Shown piece after piece: positions 1 through 6,521 of a DNA stretch of 8,583 bases (position 1 is its first letter; each line of letters opens with the position of its first letter). The position numbers and the translations under genes are program-made. The notes under the pieces are model-generated. The model was not told where the DNA came from. It was given only the letters and a program-made list of their open reading frames with translations, and searched no databases. This stretch comes from an uncultured Collinsella sp. (lineage in GTDB: Bacteria > Actinomycetota > Coriobacteriia > Coriobacteriales > Coriobacteriaceae). The stretch spans positions 1 to 8,583 of the forward strand of contig CABUJH010000069.1 in assembly GCA_902491895.1 (NCBI GenBank). The letters are read 5' to 3'.

Positions 1-16
1 TCCGCACATGTGCGGA
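1..16. repeat. Perfect 16-bp palindrome at the left edge
   Basis: TCCGCACATGTGCGGA equals its own reverse complement over all 16 bases. It lies just beyond the stop codon of the truncated DUF4422 frame, where an intact family member would still be coding. It may be an operator-like dyad or a chance feature. Nothing else in the window repeats it, and the edge hides its left context. Confidence 0.5.
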
Positions 17-49
17 TGAATGTGGGAGGTGTTCGGATGAAGTTGATAA

Positions 50-499
50 TCAAGGCGTTGCATCTAGCTGTTCACCCGGAAGAGTATGACGATAGTGCGC
101 CTCAACGGTATCGATATAATAGTTACGAGCTTTGGGAACGATTACCTGTGAATTTGTTGAGTCAAATACTTCCTTAAAATCCTCGCTACCCGCAATTAGA
201 TCAAAAGGATTTTTGGATTTTGCCTTTGACGGATCAATGGTTTTAAAATGCCGCCTGTAGTGTACCAAGCCCTTATAAAAGGAACTACAATTCTTCCAAA
301 GCCAGTACATCCCAGTAAGCTCAGAATAAGAAGCGTTTTTTTGAGAGATATTATCCCCCAGGTTATCCTGCTGCATGTCCAAACAAACTTCCGGATGCAA
401 ATCTGCCCCAACGTGAAGAGGGAGATAACACTTATCGTTCGGCATGCAATACGGCTTATGAGCTGCAACAGCAACCGTAATATCCTTCTGTGACGACAA
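50..499 (-). CDS. DUF4422 capsular-polysaccharide glycosyltransferase-type protein, C-terminally truncated
   Basis: This is a 149-residue frame matching the N-terminal two thirds of the DUF4422 family, which occurs in capsule and exopolysaccharide clusters and is thought to act as a glycosyltransferase. Visible landmarks are ITVAVAAHKPY (7-17), LPLHVGA (26-32), GDNISQKNASYSELTGMYW (48-66), YKGLVHYRRHF (75-85) and VPKARNYYIDTVEAHYRHT (121-139). I chose the TTG start at 499: GGAAGG lies 7 bases upstream, the gap after the preceding stop is only 4 bases, and the family normally begins just before the ITVAVAAHK strand. The upstream ATG at 541 would overlap the preceding gene. Family members usually run to roughly 230-260 residues, but here TGA follows LDATP, so the last third is missing. 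It may be a frameshifted pseudogene, a natural truncation, or a sequence error. The gene is AT-rich compared with the genes on the right. Confidence 0.7.
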   Translation of the reverse strand: MSSQKDITVAVAAHKPYCMPNDKCYLPLHVGADLHPEVCLDMQQDNLGDNISQKNASYSELTGMYWLWKNCSSFYKGLVHYRRHFKTIDPSKAKSKNPFDLIAGSEDFKEVFDSTNSQVIVPKARNYYIDTVEAHYRHTLPGEQLDATP

Positions 500-503
500 T
501 TGT

Positions 504-1256
504 CTACCTTCCACTTTTACGTTTTCCAAACATGGCACCAAAAGTGCCAGCGAAGCATTTCCAGTCCATACGGAAGCAGCGATTCTGAACGTAGCGAAGT
601 TCTATCTTTTGCCTCAGACCACTCTCAAAGGTCGCTTCATTGCGATCAGTCGCTTGCCAAAGTCCAGTAATTCCAGGCTGAACTGAGAGCAGTTCAGCCT
701 TTTCTTCATCCGAAAAATGCTGCTCAAGCTCATCCCTTGTAATGGGACGGGGGCCAATGACTGAAAGATCGCCGTTCAGCACATTGAGAAACTGAGGCAT
801 CTCATCGATGGAGCATTTACGAATGAATTGACCAATCTTGGTAATGCGGGGATCATCGTCGACTTTGCGTTCGACTTCCCACTGATGTAGCTGCTCAGGA
901 CTCAAATACTTCTGCACATCACCCGCATCGGCGACCATACTACGAAGCTTGAAAATCTTGATAGTCCTTCCGCCTTTGCCGACGCGCTCTTGCGTATACA
1001 TGGGGCTGCCGGGCGATTCAAGGCTAATGAGTGCGCACGCAATAGCGATAGGGATAAGCAGTAGTACGCTCATCAAAAGACTGAATACAAGGTCAAACAG
1101 CCTCTTAATAAAGCGGTAGCCAAGCGTACCGCTCGGTTTAATCTCTTTAATAGCCAGTGCGTCCCCCACAGATACACAGCTCTCTGTTACTTCTTTAGCA
1201 GCCACAGTCAAACTTACGTCCCCGTTCCCCAGGGATCCCCCAATCGGTAAATTCAA
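504..1256 (-). CDS. Polyprenyl-phosphate hexose-1-phosphate transferase (bacterial sugar transferase, PF02397 type)
   Basis: This enzyme is predicted to start surface-glycan assembly by moving a sugar-1-phosphate from a UDP-sugar to undecaprenyl phosphate at the inner face of the membrane. The protein is 250 residues. It has a hydrophobic membrane segment (about 54-78) after KRLFD (51-55), then the PF02397 core: QERVGKGGRTIKIFKLRSM (89-107), DDPRITKIG (134-142), the Asp-Glu dyad D151-E152 that is catalytic in PglC-like enzymes, NGDLSVIGPRP (161-171) and QPGITGLWQ (193-201). It is a short monotopic form without the extra N-terminal helices of full WbaP. It sits 33 bases after the NusG-like gene and 4 bases before the DUF4422 gene, as the second gene of the operon. 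The start is uncertain: TTG at 1256 is the first available, but no good ribosome site lies before it, and TTG at 1211 behind GGGGA is an alternative. The sugar specificity cannot be read from sequence. Confidence 0.9.
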   Translation of the reverse strand: MNLPIGGSLGNGDVSLTVAAKEVTESCVSVGDALAIKEIKPSGTLGYRFIKRLFDLVFSLLMSVLLLIPIAIACALISLESPGSPMYTQERVGKGGRTIKIFKLRSMVADAGDVQKYLSPEQLHQWEVERKVDDDPRITKIGQFIRKCSIDEMPQFLNVLNGDLSVIGPRPITRDELEQHFSDEEKAELLSVQPGITGLWQATDRNEATFESGLRQKIELRYVQNRCFRMDWKCFAGTFGAMFGKRKSGR

Positions 1257-1289
1257 AAATGCGAACGAATAGCTGGTGCAACGTCTCCC

Positions 1290-1880
1290 TTACGTTTTGC
1301 TGGGAACGTCGAGCGGTAGCAGCTCCCTAAATGTGGAATCGCCCTCGCCCACGTCTACCAGGCACCAACGTTTATGACGGTCGATCTTCTTCACGCGGGC
1401 CTCTTGCCCCACAAGTGGACCCTGCTCTATGTGCAACACACCGTCTTCTATGCGCGCCACGCTGTTGCGCACCACGCCGTCGTCGTCCAGCACGCTGCGG
1501 TACCAATCCTGTGCATCGTCCGGCATGGGCATGTACGCCCGCTCCCTACTGCCGGCGATGCGACAGCCAAAGCTCAACTGAGCCAGGGCCCTATCGAGCG
1601 CGGCAGCATCGTGCGTGGCGACGAAGAAGTATTCCTTGTACATGGGTTTGGTTTGGAGCGACCAAGCGCCGTCCCGCTTAAACCAGAACTCCTTTTGCAT
1701 CACAAAAGCGTCCTGCATTAGGTTGTGCGGGATAATGCGGCGGACCTTTTCGCAGGTCTCGCGCTCTTTTCCATGGGGGGTATGGACCAGATACCAGCGG
1801 ACGCGGCCGTGCTGGCTGTTGGTGGCGGCGCCGTTAAATGCGCCCGGCAGCTGCTCTTGGCGCCGTGCCGTCTGCTCCAT
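1290..1880 (-). CDS. Specialised NusG-family antitermination factor (LoaP-like) leading the polysaccharide operon
   Basis: The protein is a 196-residue NusG paralog. After a polar stretch of about 27 residues comes an NGN domain opening with RWYLVHTPHGKERETCEKV (28-46). Its continuation, ending near KPMYKEYFFV (78-87), corresponds to the LFPGYVFV region of NusG. The C-terminal KOW motif is EQGPLVGQEARVKKIDRHKR (152-171), followed by WCLVDV. Such paralogs (LoaP in Firmicutes and Actinobacteria, UpxY in Bacteroides, RfaH in enterobacteria) keep RNA polymerase processive through one long operon, typically for surface glycans or secondary metabolites. Its place as first gene before the sugar transferase supports this role; NusG itself normally lies beside secE and ribosomal protein genes. 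The ATG at 1880 is preferred because GAGGGGG lies 7 bases upstream. A GTG at 1913 is in frame but lies inside a hairpin and has no comparable ribosome site. The assignment to LoaP proper, rather than a sister group, is inferred. Confidence 0.85.
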   Translation of the reverse strand: MEQTARRQEQLPGAFNGAATNSQHGRVRWYLVHTPHGKERETCEKVRRIIPHNLMQDAFVMQKEFWFKRDGAWSLQTKPMYKEYFFVATHDAAALDRALAQLSFGCRIAGSRERAYMPMPDDAQDWYRSVLDDDGVVRNSVARIEDGVLHIEQGPLVGQEARVKKIDRHKRWCLVDVGEGDSTFRELLPLDVPSKT

Positions 1881-1901
1881 GTTCTCGCCCCCTCTTTTGG
1901 C

Positions 1902-1918
1902 TTTGCGATGCACGCAAA
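1902..1918 (-). promoter_or_regulatory. Leader hairpin just upstream of the NusG-like gene
   Basis: In the leader RNA, TTTGCG and CGCAAA form a 6-bp stem around a 5-nt TGCAT loop, ending about 8 bases before the ribosome site. LoaP-type factors are known to recognise RNA hairpins in the leaders of the operons they control, so this is a candidate recruitment element. The stem is short, and a role in translation control is equally possible. Confidence 0.3.
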
Positions 1919-1971
1919 TGCAGGGGCGTTTAGAACAGGCTTCTCGCTCGCAGCTAGGCGCAGTCGCAAAA

Positions 1972-2093
1972 GTACAGGTTTTTGTATCTTTCGACAGACG
2001 ACATTATACGAGCAATTAATCAGCGTTTGCCCAGATTACGCAAAATGTACTGCTAGTAGGTACATCTCCATACCCCTCTATAAAAACCTGTAC
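1972..2093. repeat. Inverted repeat pair flanking the operon promoter (possible invertible promoter)
   Basis: GTACAGGTTTTT at 1972-1983 is repeated as its exact reverse complement AAAAACCTGTAC at 2082-2093, with 98 bases between the arms. Similarity continues outward as A-rich sequence (CAAAA before the left core; CAAAAAG before the right core read in reverse). The enclosed segment holds the TATAAT of the NusG-like gene. Only one arm would be transcribed from that promoter, so an RNA hairpin does not explain the pair. The layout matches site-specific inversion of a promoter. No recombinase gene lies in the window. Confidence 0.55.
2003..2031 (-). promoter_or_regulatory. Probable promoter of the polysaccharide operon
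   Basis: A perfect TATAAT -10 box reads leftward at 2008-2003. With a 17-bp spacer the -35 position is GGCAAA, a poor match to TTGACA, so the promoter may be weak or need an activator. Transcription would start near 1996, giving a leader of about 115 nt before the ATG at 1880. It lies wholly between the inverted repeat arms. Confidence 0.55.
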
Positions 2094-2106
2094 CTTTTTG
2101 TGCAAC

Positions 2107-2134
2107 AAAAAAAGCCGCTCAACCAGCGGCTTTT
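2107..2134 (-). terminator. Second rho-independent terminator between thrS and the polysaccharide operon
   Basis: AGCCGCT (2113-2119) pairs with AGCGGCT (2125-2131) around a 5-nt loop, and flanking A/T bases extend the stem to 10 bp. Read leftward the stem is followed by seven U residues (complement of A 2107-2113). Read rightward it is followed by TTTT, so it can also stop plus-strand transcription before it enters thrS antisense. Confidence 0.8.
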
Positions 2135-2148
2135 CTCATTTTGGCATG

Positions 2149-2184
2149 AAAAAAGGCGACCGCCCTTTGTGGACGGTCGCCTTT
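2149..2184 (-). terminator. Rho-independent terminator of thrS
   Basis: An 11-bp perfect stem (2152-2162 with 2174-2184, core GGCGACCG/CGGTCGCC) encloses an 11-nt loop. Read leftward it ends in six U residues (complement of A 2149-2154). It starts 24 bases after the thrS stop codon and is the first of two tandem terminators. Confidence 0.9.
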
Positions 2185-2207
2185 AGTTAATTGTTGTGAA
2201 GTTTGCC

Positions 2208-3971
<1,764 letters not shown>

Positions 3972-3997
3972 GGGTATGTTTTCTCCTCTCGGATGCC

Positions 3998-4042
3998 TGA
4001 TGCAAGTGCGTGCGATGCGCTCGGCGTTTTTGACTTGCATCA
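3998..4042 (-). promoter_or_regulatory. Stem-loop at the 5' end of the thrS leader
   Basis: TGATGCAAGT and ACTTGCATCA form a perfect 10-bp inverted repeat with a 25-nt loop, placed immediately after the -10 box. The thrS mRNA would therefore begin with this hairpin, about 15 bases ahead of the ribosome site. It could protect the 5' end, bind ThrRS in an autoregulatory way as the tRNA-like thrS operator does in E. coli, or be a DNA operator. No T-box motif is visible. Confidence 0.5.
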
Positions 4043-4069
4043 TTATAGGCAGGTTGCCTTGGTATACAA
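4042..4069 (-). promoter_or_regulatory. thrS promoter
   Basis: Reading leftward, TTGTAT (4069-4064) and TATAAT (4047-4042) are separated by 16 bases. The start of transcription should fall near 4035, giving a leader of about 64 nt that contains the stem-loop and an AGGAG ribosome site. This rules out the longer thrS frame that begins upstream of the promoter. Confidence 0.75.
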
Positions 4070-4070
4070 G

Positions 4071-4101
4071 CGCCCGCCGCACCTTAATGGCACGGCGGGC
4101 G
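4071..4101 (-). terminator. Terminator-like hairpin after the zinc-ribbon gene
   Basis: CGCCCGCCG (4071-4079) pairs perfectly with CGGCGGGCG (4093-4101) around a 13-nt loop. Read leftward the U tract is poor (CTTGTAT), and the hairpin abuts the thrS -35 box. Rightward it is followed by ATTTTC. It probably separates the zinc-ribbon gene from thrS, with limited efficiency. The 99 bases between it and the zinc-ribbon stop are GC-rich, and I see no gene there. Confidence 0.5.
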
Positions 4102-4200
4102 ATTTTCTACGCATGCTTCATCGTGTGGGGCGGGTTGCGCGTTTGGCTTGCGCGGGACGCGCGGTGCCCGTGGCTTGCGGCCGGCCCGGCGATGGATGCG

Positions 4201-4632
4201 TTACTGGATGCGAGTTCGGCAGTAGGGGCAGACCTTCCAGTGCGCATCGAGCGGGCGATGGCAGCTGGGGCAGACATTGCGAACCTGGGTATCGCACACC
4301 GGGCAGACGACGAAGTCCTTCTCGATGGGCGCGCCGCACTGCGGGCAGGTGCCGTACTGCGCAAGCTGGCGCTCGCGCAGGGCCATGTCCAACTCCTGCT
4401 CCTCGCGGTCGGACGCGTAAGAGTGCGGGCGCAGGACCAGGTAGGCGATGAGGCCCACAAACGGGATGAGGGCGATGATGCCCCATGCCACGTAGGCGCT
4501 GGCGCCGCGACGGCGAGCGTCGATGAACACATAGACGACCGACAGCACATACAGGGCGATGATAAAGCCAACAAAGGCATAGACAACGCCCATAAGCTGC
4601 GGCGACATGAGCTCGGAGATGTACTTGGACAT
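4201..4632 (-). CDS. Membrane protein with PLDc_N-like helices and two C-terminal zinc ribbons
   Basis: The protein has 143 residues. Two hydrophobic segments (about 14-36 and 46-67) form a hairpin in the membrane; VAWGIIALIPFVGLIAYLVL resembles the PLDc_N (cardiolipin-synthase N-terminal) type. A charged linker (74-92) leads to two tandem CxxC-x10-CxxC zinc ribbons with ligands C96, C99, C110, C113 and C121, C124, C135, C138, probably facing the cytoplasm. There is no phospholipase catalytic domain, so an enzymatic role is unlikely. ATG 4632 is chosen because GAAAGG lies 8 bases upstream; the in-frame start at 4677 has no such site. The gene stands alone between the thrS promoter and the palindrome-rich divergent region. 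Its function is unknown; tethering or sensing by the zinc ribbons is a guess. Confidence 0.85.
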   Translation of the reverse strand: MSKYISELMSPQLMGVVYAFVGFIIALYVLSVVYVFIDARRRGASAYVAWGIIALIPFVGLIAYLVLRPHSYASDREEQELDMALRERQLAQYGTCPQCGAPIEKDFVVCPVCDTQVRNVCPSCHRPLDAHWKVCPYCRTRIQ

Positions 4633-4732
4633 TACGGGTACCTTTCGGAATATTAACAGTCCGGTCAAGTTTACCACGGGGTTTGTTTATATGGGACCAC
4701 GGCTAGGGGCGGGGCTGGCGCGGACACAAACA

Positions 4733-4787
4733 TCTCAATCTGTAACAGGTGGGAGCGGAATACGGGTCTAGATGTTACAGATCGAGA
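4733..4787. repeat. Long palindrome, copy 1 of a tandem 81-bp-period pair
   Basis: Left arm TCTCAATCTGTAACA (4733-4747) pairs with right arm TGTTACAGATCGAGA (4773-4787) at 14 of 15 positions around a 25-nt loop. The one mismatch (A4737 with C4783) becomes a G-U pair in minus-strand RNA. The same structure recurs 81 bases to the right. It lies in the divergent region between the zinc-ribbon gene and the redox operon. Confidence 0.8.
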
Positions 4788-4811
4788 CAAACGGAGTGGG
4801 CGCCAGACTAA

Positions 4812-4870
4812 CGTCTCAATCTGTAACAACTGGAACCCAAATCCGCGTCTAACTGTTACAGGTCGAGACG
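4812..4870. repeat. Long palindrome, copy 2 of the tandem pair
   Basis: Left arm CGTCTCAATCTGTAACA (4812-4828) pairs with right arm TGTTACAGGTCGAGACG (4854-4870). There is one A-C mismatch at the same place as in copy 1, one T-G wobble, and again a 25-nt loop. The two loops are also related (shared AAT-CG-GTCTA pattern) and AACGG follows both copies, so the whole unit was duplicated and then diverged. The four TGTAACA half-sites could also be operator sites. Confidence 0.8.
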
Positions 4871-4888
4871 AACGGTTGCCGTAGTTGT

Positions 4889-4934
4889 CGGCAGACGAGG
4901 TTATCGACGTTACAGAGTCTCCCCTCGTCTGCCG
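4889..4934. repeat. Perfect 12-bp inverted repeat enclosing a degenerate third half-site
   Basis: CGGCAGACGAGG (4889-4900) and CCTCGTCTGCCG (4923-4934) are exact reverse complements around a 22-nt loop. The loop contains CGTTACAGAGTCT, related to the TGTTACAGATCGAGA arm of the neighbouring palindromes. It is not a plausible terminator: it lies between divergent genes and has no U tract on either strand. Confidence 0.7.
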
Positions 4935-5006
4935 TTGGCGGGTGTTGCGGGGCTGTTCGCCGCATTGCCGCCGCACTGGGGGTATGCGGACCGTAGGATA
5001 GTCTTA

Positions 5007-5021
5007 TTGACGGCCTGTCAA
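5007..5021. promoter_or_regulatory. Operator-like dyad before the redox operon
   Basis: TTGAC-GGCCT-GTCAA has exact 5-bp arms and lies 17 bases before the GTG start. This is a typical place for a repressor to block transcription. TTGACG resembles a -35 box, but any matching -10 would fall inside the gene. I see no convincing -35/-10 pair for this operon in 4935-5006. Confidence 0.3.
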
Positions 5022-5038
5022 CTCGTCTGGGAGGCACT

Positions 5039-6520
5039 GTGACAGAAACGTTTGATATCGCGATTGTCGGCGCGGGCATCACCGGATGCGCCATCGCGCG
5101 GCAGCTCGCGCGGTTTGACCTGTCCATTTGCGTGGTCGAGGCGGCTAACGATATTGCGCTGGGCGCGTCGAAGGCCAACGGCGGCCTGGTGCACGCCGGC
5201 TACGATCCGGCTCCGGGAACCGTAAAGGCACAGGTCAACGCCCGTGGCTGCGAGTTGTACGGTACGTGGGCGCAGGAGCTGGGCTTTCTGTTCTGCCGCA
5301 CCGGGTCGATGGTGCTGGGCTTTAACGACGAGGACCACGCGCACCTGGAGAAGCTGCGCCAGAATGGCCTGGCCAACGGCGTGCCCGAGCTGTCGATTAT
5401 CGGCCCCGAGCACATCCACGAGCTGGAACCGCGCGCGAGCGCCGAGGCAACGAGCGCGCTGTGGTGCTCTTCGACCGGTTACGTCGACCCGTTTGAAGTG
5501 GCCATCGCCGCGCTGGAAAACGCCGTTGCCAACGGCGTGACGTTTATGCGTTCCGCGCCGGTGGAGGCGATTGAGGTTGCCGGCTCGCACGGCGAGGACG
5601 CTGCTGCCGACGGCAAGGGCCGCACGCGCTTTACGTTGGTGACACCCGCCGGCGACGTACACTGTCGGTACCTAATTAACGCCGCGGGCAACGGTGCCGC
5701 GGACATCTCGCACATGGCCGGCGCCGAGGAGTTTCAGATGGTCTGGCGCCAGGGCAACATCGTAGTGCTGGACAAGGAGCCGCGTGCGCTCATGCCGCTC
5801 TACCCCGTTCCCACGCCGGTTTCCAAAGGCGTCATCGTGACGGGTACCGTTCATGGCAACACCGTGATTACCGCGACCGCCGTCGTGCGCGAGCCAGGCG
5901 ACACGCAGACCTATGCGAGCGATGTCAACGCGTTGCTGGACGGCGCACGCAAGCTGGTGCCCGATCTGGACACGCGTCGCGTGGTGCGCGCGTTTGCCGG
6001 CGGTCGACCGGTCATTAAGGGAACGAACGACTTCTTTATTGGACAGTCGGCCGTGGTGCCGGGGCTGTTCCAAGCTGCTGGCATTCAGTCGCCGGGCGTG
6101 GCGAGCGCGCCGGCAATTGCCGAGCGCATGGAGCAGGTGCTGCGCAATGCAGGCGTGGCCCTGCGCGAACGGGACGATTGGGACCCGATTCGCCGCGCGC
6201 CGGACGACTTTGACCGCGCGTCGCTTGCCCGCAAGGAAGTACTTATTGAGTCCGACCCCGCATGGGGGCAGATTGTCTGTCGCTGCGAGACGGTGCCCGA
6301 GGCCGAAATCGTGGCCGCGATCCGACGCCGCCCGGGCGCGGTTTCGGTCGAAGGCGTCAAGCGCCGCTGTCGTGCCGGCATGGGTCGATGCCAGAGCGGC
6401 TTTTGCCAGAGCCGCGTGGTGGCGATTCTTGCCCGCGAGCTGGGCTGCGACCCTAGCAAGGTATTACTGGAGGACGCCGGCTCCTGGCTGGTCGAGGGAC
6501 CTTTGAAGGAGGTGCGCTAG
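5039..6520 (+). CDS. GlpA-like FAD-dependent dehydrogenase with C-terminal BFD-type [2Fe-2S] domain
   Basis: The protein has 493 residues. A DAO-type FAD fold opens at once with DIAIVGAGITG (6-16) and E34, followed by the GASKANGG turn (42-49). The C-terminal part (about 412-460) is a BFD-like iron-sulfur domain: C414-x-C416, then GMGRC451-x4-C456. This domain order is that of GlpA-type anaerobic glycerol-3-phosphate dehydrogenases and related L-2-hydroxyacid oxidases; the natural substrate is not proven by sequence. The enzyme probably oxidises glycerol-3-phosphate to dihydroxyacetone phosphate and passes electrons to its partners downstream. The GTG start at 5039 follows GGGAGG at a tight 4-base spacing, and the FAD motif leaves little room for a later start. 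It is the first gene of a three-gene operon, with 1 base to the next. No glpK or glpF is in the window. Confidence 0.88.
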   Translation: MTETFDIAIVGAGITGCAIARQLARFDLSICVVEAANDIALGASKANGGLVHAGYDPAPGTVKAQVNARGCELYGTWAQELGFLFCRTGSMVLGFNDEDHAHLEKLRQNGLANGVPELSIIGPEHIHELEPRASAEATSALWCSSTGYVDPFEVAIAALENAVANGVTFMRSAPVEAIEVAGSHGEDAAADGKGRTRFTLVTPAGDVHCRYLINAAGNGAADISHMAGAEEFQMVWRQGNIVVLDKEPRALMPLYPVPTPVSKGVIVTGTVHGNTVITATAVVREPGDTQTYASDVNALLDGARKLVPDLDTRRVVRAFAGGRPVIKGTNDFFIGQSAVVPGLFQAAGIQSPGVASAPAIAERMEQVLRNAGVALRERDDWDPIRRAPDDFDRASLARKEVLIESDPAWGQIVCRCETVPEAEIVAAIRRRPGAVSVEGVKRRCRAGMGRCQSGFCQSRVVAILARELGCDPSKVLLEDAGSWLVEGPLKEVR

Positions 6521-6521
6521 G

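Noticed and set aside
1881..1913. GTG at 1913 as the start of the NusG-like gene
   Set aside because: The codon sits in a hairpin with no ribosome site, while ATG 1880 has GAGGGGG at 7 bases.
1331..2186. Several plus-strand frames over the NusG-like gene and its upstream region
   Set aside because: They overlap the supported minus-strand gene, promoter and terminators, have cysteine/arginine-rich shadow translations, and show no domains.
3972..4042. T-box riboswitch before thrS
   Set aside because: The conserved AGGGTGGNACCGCG-type element is absent, and the leader is only about 64 nt with no terminator/antiterminator pair.
3972..4082. N-terminally extended thrS starting at 4082
   Set aside because: The extension would cover the promoter (4042-4069) and leader stem-loop, is unlike any TGS domain, and ATG 3971 has a proper AGGAG site.
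4733..4870. CRISPR array
   Set aside because: There are only two units, the units are themselves large palindromes, the internal loops are related to each other, and no cas genes are present.
4671..4976. 101-codon minus-strand frame with a repeated LLQIE motif
   Set aside because: The protein repeat is simply the translation of the palindrome arms at 4733-4870. No domain is recognisable and no ribosome site was noted.
4935..5006. A -35/-10 promoter for the redox operon (for example TTGCCG 4965 with TAGGAT 4994)
   Set aside because: The spacer would be 23 bases and both boxes are weak, so I do not call it.
5018..5662. Long minus-strand frames opposite the redox operon (also 6843-7493 and 7797-8159)
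   Set aside because: They lie opposite well-supported genes with clear family motifs, have arginine/alanine-rich shadow composition, and no ribosome sites.
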